Source of the DNA: Corynebacterium timonense
GTDB taxonomy: Bacteria; Actinomycetota; Actinomycetes; Mycobacteriales; Mycobacteriaceae
Reading direction: 5' to 3'
DNA: 64,000 nt
Assembly (NCBI RefSeq): GCF_900105305.1
Contig: NZ_LT629765.1
Coordinates: 1,736,001 to 1,800,000, forward strand
The notes under the pieces were generated by a model, which was given only the letters and a program-made list of their open reading frames with translations, was not told the DNA's origin and did not search any database. The translations under genes were made by a program, and so were the position numbers. Of the stretch, positions 1-10,470 are shown one piece after another. How positions within the stretch are numbered: the first letter of the stretch is position 1; every line of letters begins with the position of its first letter.

Positions 1-1
1 G

Positions 2-538
2 GCCGCCGAAGCCAAGCCGCTGGACGAGATCTCCCTGGACATTTCCGAAAGCTCACACCTCAACTCACTCTCCGTCGGCCAGCGCCGCGAGCTCACCTTC
101 GCCGTCGCCCTCGCCGCGAACGAGCCGATTTTGCTTCTCGACGAACCCTTTGACGGCTTGGACATCAACACCCGCATCCGACTGCGCGCGCGGCTGATCG
201 ACTACATCGCCGCCGACCCGGGCCGCACCGTCATCATGGCCTCGCACCGCGCGGAAGACCTCGCAGGGCTGGCCGAGCACGTCATCCAGGTCTTCGGTCG
301 CGAGGTCTCCGACCCCGTGGCGCTCGACGAGGCCCGCACCCGCTTCCCCGTCCTCAGCGGCGACGGGGGCGACCCAGGGCAGCTGCTCGCGGGCCTGGAC
401 GTCGTCAGTGTCTCCACCCTCGGCCCCGCGTGGCGGGCGCAGCTCGCGCAGCCGCTCGACCGCGACGTCCCCGGCGCCACTGTGGACTACCCCGACGACG
501 CCGCGCTCATCGATCTGCTCGCATCCCGAAAGGCCTGA
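2..538 (+). CDS. ABC transporter ATP-binding protein (C-terminal part)
   Basis: The gene runs in from before the window; the reading frame is open from base 2 to the TGA at 536-538. The visible part has the ABC signature (LSVGQRREL), a Walker B with catalytic Glu (ILLLDEP), a D-loop-like stretch (FDGLD) and the switch His (ASHR). It is therefore the C-terminal half of a nucleotide-binding subunit that would energise a membrane transporter from the cytoplasmic face. Five bases separate it from the next membrane-protein gene, so the two are probably one operon. The substrate cannot be read from the sequence; the bare ATPase plus polytopic partner resembles an ABC-2-type exporter. The Walker A region lies outside the window. 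Confidence 0.85.
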   Translation, partial: AAEAKPLDEISLDISESSHLNSLSVGQRRELTFAVALAANEPILLLDEPFDGLDINTRIRLRARLIDYIAADPGRTVIMASHRAEDLAGLAEHVIQVFGREVSDPVALDEARTRFPVLSGDGGDPGQLLAGLDVVSVSTLGPAWRAQLAQPLDRDVPGATVDYPDDAALIDLLASRKA

Positions 539-543
539 CCGAC

Positions 544-1251
544 ATGAAGCTCTTCCTCAGCCCCCACAAGTTCTTCGTCCCCGTGGCGCTGGTCGCCCTC
601 ATCGCCCTGGCCGGGGCGGGCGGCCGCTTCGCCGTCGGGTCCGGCACCGGTTGGACGATCCTCGCCGGGGCCCTGTTCCTCGCCCTGAACGCCTCGTTAG
701 CCGCCAACTGGCCCGCTCTGGACCAGCTCGGCGCCGGCTACGGGCGCTTTGTGCGCGGAGGCGCGGCGTTCACTCTCCTAGGTTCCGCCGCGCTCTCCGC
801 CGCGATCTCGGCCGGGGCGCACGCGAAGCTGGCGGACAACCCCTGGTACTCCCTGTACGATCTCTTCCTGGTCACGCGAGGCCCGGCACCCTTCGTTGAC
901 ACCAACGGCGAGCCCTATGTTGTCGAGGGCGCAGGGCACTCCCCGGCGACAGTCCTGCTGACCCTGGCGCTCGCTTTTGCCCTCTTCGCCGTCGCCGGGC
1001 TAACGGGCGTGGCCGCCGGGCTGGCCTGGAAGAACCGCGCCTCGGCCACCATTCTTGTGGGCAGCGCGTGCCTCGCGGGGCTTGGGGCGGGCGTCCTCCT
1101 CGCCGCCACGACCACAACCAGGACGGTGGCCGGGGACCTGGTGGCGTACGCTCCCGACTATTCGACGCCTGGGGCGGTCGGCATCGTCCTGGCTGCGCTG
1201 GCGCTGGGCTCGGCGTGGGTGCTCGCCCGCACCCCGCGAAGCAACAGGTAG
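544..1251 (+). CDS. polytopic membrane protein, probable ABC partner
   Basis: A 235-residue hydrophobic protein with about six predicted membrane segments (roughly residues 10-30, 36-55, 68-90, 133-158, 165-190, 203-225) and a polar loop near residues 92-130. I chose the ATG at 544, five bases after the ATPase stop, over a longer upstream reading frame that would overlap the ATPase gene. Position and topology suggest the membrane subunit of the ABC system. It shares a layout with the next gene: a loop with an acidic/aromatic stretch followed by a Pro-Tyr-Val motif, then a hydrophobic helix. I recognise no named family. Confidence 0.6.
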   Translation: MKLFLSPHKFFVPVALVALIALAGAGGRFAVGSGTGWTILAGALFLALNASLAANWPALDQLGAGYGRFVRGGAAFTLLGSAALSAAISAGAHAKLADNPWYSLYDLFLVTRGPAPFVDTNGEPYVVEGAGHSPATVLLTLALAFALFAVAGLTGVAAGLAWKNRASATILVGSACLAGLGAGVLLAATTTTRTVAGDLVAYAPDYSTPGAVGIVLAALALGSAWVLARTPRSNR

Positions 1252-1289
1252 TCTGGCGCGCGGCAGACTGATCCTCCGGGAGGACAACC

Positions 1290-1886
1290 ATGGACGCACG
1301 CTTCCTGCTCCCCGCCCTCGCCGCGGCGTTGTGCGCTGCCGCGGGACGCGTCGTGCCCGTGGCCACCGCCACGATGTGGAGCGCGCTCGCCTGGCTGCTT
1401 GTCGCGGCCGCAGCTTTTTCGGCGGGTCGCGCTGTATCCGGTTTTGCCGCTGCGGCGCTCACGGCCGTGGCCGCCACCGGCGCCGCAGTGGCCCGGGTAT
1501 ACCGCGACCCCGACTACTCCTTCTTCGAGGACGCCTTCCTCGCCCCGCTCGATGGGGGTCCGCTACAGGGCGCCCAGGGCGTTCCCTATGTCTCCGCCGG
1601 GCCGGCCATCTCACCCGCCGAGCTCGGGGCGGTGGCGGCGCTCAACCTCGCGTTCTACTGCCTCGCGGCGCTGGCCGGGCTTGCCTTTGCCCGCGCCGAC
1701 GCACGCTCCCGTCGTGTGCTCGGTGCGTCCGCGGCGGCCGCCGCGCTCGTTTCCCTGAGCGCCTGGGCGGGGCTGGCGCGGGTCGGACCCATCTCCACGC
1801 CCTGGATCCCCGCCCTCGCGTTCGGGGCGGGCGGCCTCGTCCTGCTGGTGGCCTGCCTCAGGTCGTTGAACCGGTCGTCCGGCTAG
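1290..1886 (+). CDS. polytopic membrane protein, paralogue-like to upstream gene
   Basis: A 198-residue protein with about five or six hydrophobic segments. The ATG at 1290 follows a good ribosome site (GGGAGGA, 1278-1284). Its central loop (about residues 70-105, rich in Asp, Tyr, Phe and Gly-Pro) is placed like the loop of the previous protein, so the pair may be diverged duplicates serving one transporter with the ATPase at the left edge. Its stop overlaps the stop of the convergent TRIC-like gene by three bases. The function is inferred only from context. Confidence 0.55.
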   Translation: MDARFLLPALAAALCAAAGRVVPVATATMWSALAWLLVAAAAFSAGRAVSGFAAAALTAVAATGAAVARVYRDPDYSFFEDAFLAPLDGGPLQGAQGVPYVSAGPAISPAELGAVAALNLAFYCLAALAGLAFARADARSRRVLGASAAAAALVSLSAWAGLARVGPISTPWIPALAFGAGGLVLLVACLRSLNRSSG

Positions 1887-2695
1887 AGCTCCCCGTCGGT
1901 GCGCTTCGGGCGCTTCGGGCGCTTCTGGCGTCGGCCGCGGTTGTGGGGCCCGCTGTTGCGCATGCGGCGCAGGCCGCGGTAGGCCTGGCGCGCCCCGGGG
2001 ATGAACCGCCCGTTGCTGTAGAGGAAGTGATACATCTCCTCGCGGGCGGTGCGGTCTTTGATTTCTTCCTCGTCGTAGTTGTAGACCGGCAGGCCCCACC
2101 CGTATTTCACGGACAGCAGGCGCAACGAGAGCACGACGGTGAGGGTGGTGATGACGACGGCCCAGGTGGGAGCGTTGAGCATCATGAGGAGCCACCACAC
2201 GGCGGTGCCGATGACGGCTGTGGCGGCGTACATCTCTTTGCGGAACACGAGGGGGACGCGCCCGGAGAGGACGTCGCGCATGACGCCGCCGCAGACGCCG
2301 GTGGTGACGGCGCCGACGCAGCAAAGGATGAAGCCGTAGCCCTGCTGCAGGGCGACCTGGATGCCGAGGACGACGAACGTCGCGAGGCCGATGGCGTCGG
2401 CGATGAGGAAGTAGCGGCGCAGGTGGTACATCAGCCAGCTGATGCGCACCGTGACTACCGAGGCCACGACCACCACGATCAGGTATTCCGGGTGTTCGAC
2501 CCAGGTGAGCGGGTGCGCGTCGAGGAGGACGTCGCGCACTGTGCCGCCGCCGAGGGCGGTGAGCGCCCCGAGGGTGATCACGCCGAACAGGTCCATGCGC
2601 ATGCGCCCGGCGGAGACGGCCGCGGTCATCGCCTCAGCGGTGATGCCGATGAGGTAGAGGATCGCGAGGAGCGCGTCGATGTTGTTGTCTGTCAT
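1883..2695 (-). CDS. TRIC/UPF0126-type channel-like membrane protein
   Basis: A 270-residue membrane protein with the family's two tandem repeats, each ending in a Gly-rich Arg-Asp motif (GGGTVRD at residues 49-55, GGVMRD at 136-141), and about seven hydrophobic segments. The family is related to trimeric intracellular cation channels; its physiological ion in bacteria is not settled. The C-terminal tail (from about residue 200) is unusually long and basic, ending in Arg/Lys-Pro repeats. I chose the ATG at 2695 because it overlaps the xthA stop as ATGA, which suggests translational coupling. A longer reading frame upstream would run inside xthA. Confidence 0.8.
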   Translation of the reverse strand: MTDNNIDALLAILYLIGITAEAMTAAVSAGRMRMDLFGVITLGALTALGGGTVRDVLLDAHPLTWVEHPEYLIVVVVASVVTVRISWLMYHLRRYFLIADAIGLATFVVLGIQVALQQGYGFILCCVGAVTTGVCGGVMRDVLSGRVPLVFRKEMYAATAVIGTAVWWLLMMLNAPTWAVVITTLTVVLSLRLLSVKYGWGLPVYNYDEEEIKDRTAREEMYHFLYSNGRFIPGARQAYRGLRRMRNSGPHNRGRRQKRPKRPKRTDGEL

Positions 2696-3609
2696 GACCG
2701 GTAGGTGACGATTAGCGGCGAGTGGTCCGACCAGCGCTCTTCGACGCTGGGGGCCTTGTCCACCCAGCTGCGCTCGGCGCGCTCGAGCATGGCCGCGGTG
2801 GCCGCCTGGTAGTCGATGCGCCACCCGGCGTTGTTGTTGAAGGCTTGCCCGCGGTAGGTCCACCACGTGTAGGGCGCGTCCTCGGGGTTCAGGCGCCGCG
2901 CCACGTCGAACCACGCGGGTGTCGCCGCCGCTTCTCGACGCCCCTCCGACGCGTACTCCACAGCCCCAGCCCACTGGGCCGGCTGCTTCGCGTCGAGGTC
3001 CTGGGCCTCGTCGTCGGGGAAGGCGCCGAAGACGGCGTCCATGAACGCGCGCTCGTCGGGGAGAAAGCCCGACTTGGTGCGGTTGCTGCGCCAGTTCTTC
3101 AGGTCTTCGCGCCGGTGGCAGATGTTCCAGTCGCCGCCGATGACCATGTTCTCGTACTGCACGGCCCAGTTGGCGAGCAGGGGTTCGAAGGCGTCGAGGA
3201 AGGCGTACTTCTCGTCCTGCTTCGCGGTGCCGGCGGAGCCGGACGGTAGGTAGAGGGAGGCGACCCGTGTGCCGTCGTCAAGCGAGCCCGCGATGAAGCG
3301 GCCGGCATCCTCGAAGCCGGGGACGCCCACTTCGACGTCGGAAAGCGGGGTGCGGCTTAGGATGCCGACTCCCGCGCGGCCCTTCGCTCCCGGCGACTCG
3401 GCGGGGGCGACGGCGAGGTGCCACCCCTCGTCGAGCGCGGGCTGGAGGCTGGCTGCGGCCTGCTCGGCGGAGGCGCGGACCTCTTGGAGGAGCACGACGT
3501 CGGCCGGCGTCTGCCCCAGCCATGCGAGCATCCCCTGGTTGTCCTCGTGACGGACCTTGGTGGCCGCGCGGATGCCGTTGACGTTGACGGACGCGATGCT
3601 AAGGCTCAT
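2692..3609 (-). CDS. xthA: exodeoxyribonuclease III (AP endonuclease family)
   Basis: A 305-residue cytoplasmic DNA repair enzyme that cleaves at abasic sites and removes 3' blocks. Family motifs are visible: SVNVNGIR near the N-terminus, the metal-binding Glu43 in LLQEVRA, GGDWN (Asp160, Asn162) and the C-terminal SDHSPL with the catalytic His. I chose the ATG at 3609, which starts directly at the conserved first strand; the 16 extra upstream residues look non-coding. It is divergent from icd across about 118 bp and coupled by a four-base overlap to the downstream TRIC-like gene. Confidence 0.9.
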   Translation of the reverse strand: MSLSIASVNVNGIRAATKVRHEDNQGMLAWLGQTPADVVLLQEVRASAEQAAASLQPALDEGWHLAVAPAESPGAKGRAGVGILSRTPLSDVEVGVPGFEDAGRFIAGSLDDGTRVASLYLPSGSAGTAKQDEKYAFLDAFEPLLANWAVQYENMVIGGDWNICHRREDLKNWRSNRTKSGFLPDERAFMDAVFGAFPDDEAQDLDAKQPAQWAGAVEYASEGRREAAATPAWFDVARRLNPEDAPYTWWTYRGQAFNNNAGWRIDYQAATAAMLERAERSWVDKAPSVEERWSDHSPLIVTYRS

Positions 3610-3727
3610 GCGCAACAGACTACAACGCGCCCAAGACGGCGGCGGGTGCGCCTTCACGTTACGCCCATGAAAGAGATAGGTATCCTGTGCAACAGAATTG
3701 TCACGCGATAATTAGAGGAGCAAAATA

Positions 3728-5941
<2,214 letters not shown>

Positions 5942-5944
5942 GGG

Positions 5945-7000
5945 TTAGCCCTGGCGCGCAGCCCCCTTCTCGTCGCGCCTCGCGCGCGGCGGCCCCAGCG
6001 TCCTTCCGGGGATAATCTCCCCCGGGAGCTTGACGTTGACGAGAGAGCGGCGGCTATCCGGGGTACCGTGCCGCTCGATGAGGTCGATGATGACATCCAC
6101 GGCTGTCTGGGCCACATGCCGCACCGGCCAGCGGTACGTGGTCAAGCCCATCAGCTCGAGGCCGAGCACCAGCCCATCACAGCCCGTCACGCTGACGTCC
6201 TCGGGAACCCGCAGCCCATTCTCGTGAAACACCCTCAGGTAGGTCAGCTGACGACGGTCTGTCGGGCACATCACCACCGTCACTGCGCCGCTCTGCACCA
6301 GCGGGAGCACGTACTCCTCGCCCGTGAAATTCCCGACGTCAACGACGAAGGGCTCCAGGCCGGCCGACCTGATCGTACGGATCATCGCCGACGCCCTGGT
6401 CCACTCTGGCAACGACGTCTCGCGGCGGGTACGCACAACTGCGATGCGCGTGTGCCCCGCCCCAAGAACGAGATCGGCGAGCTCCCTGCCCGCGGCCTCT
6501 GCGTCGTACGACACCGCGTGGATCAATCTCTTCGGCTCCGGCCGACCTGCCCGAACAATGGGGATGTGTGTCCCGAAGGGTTCGAGCACGTCACTCGGAA
6601 GATCACCCGTAGCGACGATGAGGCCCGCCACCCCCATCCCGACAAGGCTCGACAGGCTGTCGACCTGCGCATCGTCGTTCTTTCCGGCAATCACGGCCAT
6701 GGTGGCCAGCTTCCACCCCCTCAGCTCCGCGGCACTATGGATTTCCGAGAACAGTTGCCCGTAGGAGGGGTTCGAGACGTCGCGAAGCAAAAGCCCAATC
6801 GTTCGGTTGTCCATCAATGCCGTTCGGCGGGAGAGCGACTGCGGCACGTATCCAATATCTCGAGCGACGTCGAGGACTCGCCTTCTCGTCTCATCGGAGA
6901 CCTTCTTCTGTCCTAAAAAGACTCGGGACGCGGAGCTCGGGGACACCCCGGCCAGGCGCGCAACATCGTTCAGCGTCGGCTTCGATCTTCGTTCAGACAT
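5945..7000 (-). CDS. LacI-family transcriptional regulator
   Basis: A 351-residue regulator. An N-terminal helix-turn-helix (about residues 9-30, TLNDVARLAGVSPSSASRVF) with hinge is followed by a sugar-binding-protein-like effector domain (about residues 65-335). LacI proteins bind palindromes with a central CG and usually respond to a carbon source. The gene is divergent from the ABC importer operon starting at 7656. The 655-bp gap contains a perfect ten-base palindrome with central CG at 7151-7160, so this protein probably controls that operon and itself. Similar sites elsewhere in the window suggest a wider regulon. The effector is unknown. Confidence 0.9.
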   Translation of the reverse strand: MSERRSKPTLNDVARLAGVSPSSASRVFLGQKKVSDETRRRVLDVARDIGYVPQSLSRRTALMDNRTIGLLLRDVSNPSYGQLFSEIHSAAELRGWKLATMAVIAGKNDDAQVDSLSSLVGMGVAGLIVATGDLPSDVLEPFGTHIPIVRAGRPEPKRLIHAVSYDAEAAGRELADLVLGAGHTRIAVVRTRRETSLPEWTRASAMIRTIRSAGLEPFVVDVGNFTGEEYVLPLVQSGAVTVVMCPTDRRQLTYLRVFHENGLRVPEDVSVTGCDGLVLGLELMGLTTYRWPVRHVAQTAVDVIIDLIERHGTPDSRRSLVNVKLPGEIIPGRTLGPPRARRDEKGAARQG

Positions 7001-7655
7001 CGTGGGCTGTGGTCACCACCTGACAGTGTCGTGGCCGTGGTTGTGTTGCGAGGATTCCCAATCAGTTGGCGTGGCAATTCTGAGAGCCCTTCGTCGCACC
7101 AGAGAAGCGGGCGCGTCGCGCTATCACAGCACATGCAGCCCACAATATAAGGAACGTTCCCACACGTGCCACTCGAACGCGGTACATCACACGAGAGGCG
7201 GAAACGACGGCGTGACGGCCACCTTTTCTCCCCCTTTCCTGCCAGACGCCGCCAATCGCACCTCCCCTCAGCCACCCCCAACAGGCACCCCCGCTCCACA
7301 ATCGGCTCGAGAATAGTTGCTTTCGATGGGAAAGTTCCCCCTCACCGTCCACTCTCGACGGCACTACGACGTTAACCAGCCGACGTTTCTTACGTTCGCG
7401 TAAACATACTTCGCTTTCCATTCGTCTCAGAACCGGCAATCGCGGCCATTCCCGCAGGGTTTTTCGCACCTGCAGTTCAGCTCCTCCCAGCAAAACACTA
7501 TCTAGCTGCACGAATGTCCGACTTTTCGATTTTGATTTCCATTCACCCTTCGGACAGCACGTTGTCACACTCCGCTGCGACTCTTTGTTCCGCTCCCACA
7601 CGTCGAGCACTTCCTACCAAACCAACCCTTGACCACATACAGGGAAAGTTGAGAC
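7001..7655. promoter_or_regulatory. long divergent regulatory region
   Basis: A 655-bp gene-free stretch between the LacI gene and the importer operon, clearly less GC-rich than its neighbours. It holds the candidate LacI operator at 7151-7160 and a small hairpin-like inverted repeat (TTACG, four-base loop, CGTAA) at 7390-7403. Short open frames in it have no ribosome sites or recognisable sequence. I see no convincing RNA gene. Confidence 0.5.
7151..7160. promoter_or_regulatory. candidate LacI-family operator (GGAACGTTCC)
   Basis: A perfect ten-base palindrome with the central CG typical of LacI-family operators, between the divergent LacI gene and the importer operon. Related AACGTT-centred sites occur at 13186, 13253, 21356, 26720 and 26749, all between genes of the putative phosphodiester system. 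That the neighbouring regulator binds here is inferred from its position. Confidence 0.5.
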
Positions 7656-8738
7656 ATGGCAGAAATTCTCTTCGATGCGGCAACTCTGCAGTACCCCGGC
7701 AATCCGCGACCGACCATCAACAACCTCGATCTGAAGATCGATGATGGCGAGCTGATTGCAGTCGTCGGCCCGTCTGGGTCCGGAAAGTCCACCACCCTGC
7801 GCATGGTCGCAGGCTTGGAGGCCCTGACCTCGGGCGAGATTTACATTGGTGGAGAACCCTCCTCGACAACCGCTCCGTCCAAGAGGGACGTCGCGATGGT
7901 TTTCCAGTCCTACGCCCTCTACCCGCACATGACCGTCGCAGAGAACATGGCGTTCGCCCTCAAGATGCAAAAGGTGGCAAAGGAAGAGCGCGACCGCCGC
8001 GTGCAGGAAGCGTCCCGTCTTCTCGAGCTTGACCCCTACCTTGACCGCCTCCCGAAGGCACTATCGGGTGGTCAGCGCCAGCGCGTCGCCATGGGCCGCG
8101 CCATCGTTCGCGAGCCCAGCGTCTTCCTCATGGACGAGCCACTTTCTAACCTTGACGCGAAGCTCCGCGTGAGCACCCGCACTCAGATCAGCCAGCTGCA
8201 GCGTTCTCTCGGCACCACGATGCTCTACGTCACCCACGACCAGGTAGAAGCCATGACAATGGCCCACCGCATTGCGGTGCTTGAGGGCGGCAACATGCAG
8301 CAAGTAGGCACGCCGGAGGAGCTTTACCTGCGCCCCGTCAACATTTTCGTGGCGACGTTTATCGGCTCCCCGTCGATGAACCTGCGCCGCGGCACCGTCG
8401 CCGAGGGCAAGCTCCACGTGGGATCGATCAGCATCGACTTTCCGTCCCGTGCAGCCAACGCAAGCGGGATGTCCATCATTCTCGGCGTTCGCCCCGAGGA
8501 TGTGGACCTGTGCAGCGAGACCGAAGCCGACTTTACGGGCCAGGTGACCTTTGTGGAGAACTTCGGTTCCGACAAGTTCGTCCACGTCGTCGCCGAGGAC
8601 CTAGGCACGCCGGATGAGCTGATTGTTCGTGTCCGTAACACCGAGAGCTTCTCCGAGGGCTCCCCCATCTCGCTGCGCATCAACCGGAACAAGATGCACG
8701 TCTTCGATGCCGATACCGAGGAGCGGATCGTCGAATGA
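7656..8738 (+). CDS. ABC importer ATPase, UgpC/MsmK/MalK type
   Basis: A 360-residue nucleotide-binding subunit. Walker A (GPSGSGKS, residues 38-45), Q-loop (VFQSYALYPHMT), signature (LSGGQRQRVAMGRA), Walker B (VFLMDEP) and the switch His (VTHDQ) are all present. They are followed by a regulatory TOBE-like C-terminal domain from about residue 235. It would power the two permeases encoded next. The four-base overlap with the following gene indicates one operon: ATPase, two permeases, binding protein, 2H-phosphoesterase-like enzyme. This ATPase class serves sugar, polyol and glycerol-3-phosphate/phosphodiester importers; the enzyme at the operon end favours a phosphodiester or phosphorylated substrate. 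Confidence 0.92.
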   Translation: MAEILFDAATLQYPGNPRPTINNLDLKIDDGELIAVVGPSGSGKSTTLRMVAGLEALTSGEIYIGGEPSSTTAPSKRDVAMVFQSYALYPHMTVAENMAFALKMQKVAKEERDRRVQEASRLLELDPYLDRLPKALSGGQRQRVAMGRAIVREPSVFLMDEPLSNLDAKLRVSTRTQISQLQRSLGTTMLYVTHDQVEAMTMAHRIAVLEGGNMQQVGTPEELYLRPVNIFVATFIGSPSMNLRRGTVAEGKLHVGSISIDFPSRAANASGMSIILGVRPEDVDLCSETEADFTGQVTFVENFGSDKFVHVVAEDLGTPDELIVRVRNTESFSEGSPISLRINRNKMHVFDADTEERIVE

Positions 8739-9637
8739 GTTCCCCCGTCGAGCAAAAACCGAAGACGCATAAGCAACCCATCGACTGGATCGCCTGGCTC
8801 TTCCTCGTGCCAAGCCTAATCCTGTTCCTTGTCTTCGAGTTCTACCCCTTTTTTCGTGCCCTTTACCTGTCGTTTTCAACGGTCGACCTTTTCGGTCGCC
8901 CGAGCGGGTTCGCGGGCATTGATAACTACCTCGCGATCTTCTCGGACCCGACGTTCTTGGCCACCCTGTCGCGCACCCTGATCTTCACGGTGGTTTCCGT
9001 CGTTCTGAAGCTCGCTCTTGGCCTCGCTATCGCGCTGCCGCTGAGCTACCGCCTCAAGGGAACGTTCTGGATGCGTTCCGTCGTTCTTGTGCCCATGGCC
9101 GTGTCCACCGCGATTGGCACCCTGGTGTTCCGCAACATGTTCGCGCCGCTCGTGGGCTTGTTCGATCAGATCGCCATCTCCCTTGGGTTTAACCAAGTCG
9201 GGTGGCTGACCAGCCCGGAGATCGCCCTGTGGTCCGCGATCATCGTCGACCTCTGGATCGGCATTTCCTTCGTGATCCTGCTCCTCATGGTGGCTATCGA
9301 CACCATCTCTCCGGAGGTGGTCGAGGCCGCGAACCTCGACGGCGCGACGGGCGGGAGGTACATCCGGCACATCGTCATTCCCGGGATCGCGCCCATGTTG
9401 CTGTTCCTTGCCGTCACGCAGTCGATGTCCGCCATGAAAGAATTCACCATCTTCCACGTCCTTACCGGCGGTGGTCCTGGTAACGCCACGAGGACGCTCG
9501 TCCTCGACATCTACGAAAACGCGTTTGGTGGCGGTACAGCCGACTTCGCGAGCGCATCGGCGCGAGGCATGGTGCTCTTCATCATCATCCTCGTCCTCAC
9601 GCTCATCCAGTTCCGCATCTCCAGAAAGAATGCCTAG
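8735..9637 (+). CDS. ABC importer permease, UgpA/MalF-like
   Basis: A 300-residue inner-membrane permease with six hydrophobic segments. The conserved EAA-type loop is visible around residue 190 (VEAANLDGATGGRYIRHIVIPG), which docks on the ATPase. The start overlaps the ATPase stop by four bases, and the next permease gene begins two bases after its stop. It forms the translocation channel with the 9640-10470 product in a type-I importer of the carbohydrate/glycerol-phosphate class. Confidence 0.9.
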   Translation: MSSPVEQKPKTHKQPIDWIAWLFLVPSLILFLVFEFYPFFRALYLSFSTVDLFGRPSGFAGIDNYLAIFSDPTFLATLSRTLIFTVVSVVLKLALGLAIALPLSYRLKGTFWMRSVVLVPMAVSTAIGTLVFRNMFAPLVGLFDQIAISLGFNQVGWLTSPEIALWSAIIVDLWIGISFVILLLMVAIDTISPEVVEAANLDGATGGRYIRHIVIPGIAPMLLFLAVTQSMSAMKEFTIFHVLTGGGPGNATRTLVLDIYENAFGGGTADFASASARGMVLFIIILVLTLIQFRISRKNA

Positions 9638-9639
9638 CC

Positions 9640-10470
9640 GTGAATTCTCAACTTCGATCCCCTGTCGTCACAGTAATTCTGTGGATTTGGCTACTCATCG
9701 CCTGCCTGTTCATCATCTTCCCCGTCGCGTACGCGCTGATCGGCTCGTTCCGTTCCACCCCCGACATCCAGGGTGGTATCCAGAGCCTGCTGTTCGGTGA
9801 CTTCGTCGCCTCGAACTACCCTCGCGCGTGGCGGCAATCCGAGGTGGGGCAGCAGATGCTGAACTCGGTGATCGTGACCATCCTCCAGACCGGCGGACAG
9901 TTCGTCACCGGTGTTCTGGCCGCGTTCGCTCTGGCGTTCGGGCGGATCCCCATGCCCGGGAAGATTCTCCTGTTCTTCCTCATCCCCATGATGATCCCGT
10001 CGGAGCTCTCCGTCATCGGTAACTACCTCACCGTTCGTGAGATGGGCCTCTACGACACCATCATCGCGATCTTCCTGCCCTACGTCGCCTCGTCGTTCAC
10101 GATCTTCCTGTTCTACCAGGCGTTCAAGCAATTCCCGAAGGAAATCCTGGAGGCGACCCGCCTCGAGGGCGTAGGCCCCCTGCGCTTCCTATTCACCTTC
10201 CTCATCCCCCTCAACCGGTCCGTGTGCATGACCGCGCTTGTTACTGGCGCGATCGCCGCATGGAACGGCTACATGTGGCCGCTGCTTATTACGCAATCGG
10301 CCTCCGTCCGTACCATCCAGCCGGGTATTAAGGCTCTGGCTGACGAAACCGCTGTGGATACAGGTCTGGTTCTTGCCGGCCTGCTCATCGCAGCGCTACC
10401 CACCATCATCCTCGTGATTTTTGGTCAGAAGTACCTGAGTCGCGGCCTTACCGAAGGAGCTGTCAAGTAA
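9640..10470 (+). CDS. ABC importer permease, UgpE/MalG-like
   Basis: A 276-residue permease with about six membrane segments and an EAA loop around residue 167 (LEATRLEGVGPLRFLFTFLIP). It starts with GTG at 9640, two bases after the stop of its partner permease, and its stop TAA overlaps the ATG of the binding-protein gene. It pairs with the preceding permease to form the channel. Confidence 0.9.
   Translation: MNSQLRSPVVTVILWIWLLIACLFIIFPVAYALIGSFRSTPDIQGGIQSLLFGDFVASNYPRAWRQSEVGQQMLNSVIVTILQTGGQFVTGVLAAFALAFGRIPMPGKILLFFLIPMMIPSELSVIGNYLTVREMGLYDTIIAIFLPYVASSFTIFLFYQAFKQFPKEILEATRLEGVGPLRFLFTFLIPLNRSVCMTALVTGAIAAWNGYMWPLLITQSASVRTIQPGIKALADETAVDTGLVLAGLLIAALPTIILVIFGQKYLSRGLTEGAVK

Noticed and set aside
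9057..9069. AACGTTC site in the permease gene as an operator
   Set aside because: It lies deep in coding sequence and fits codon use; treated as chance occurrence.
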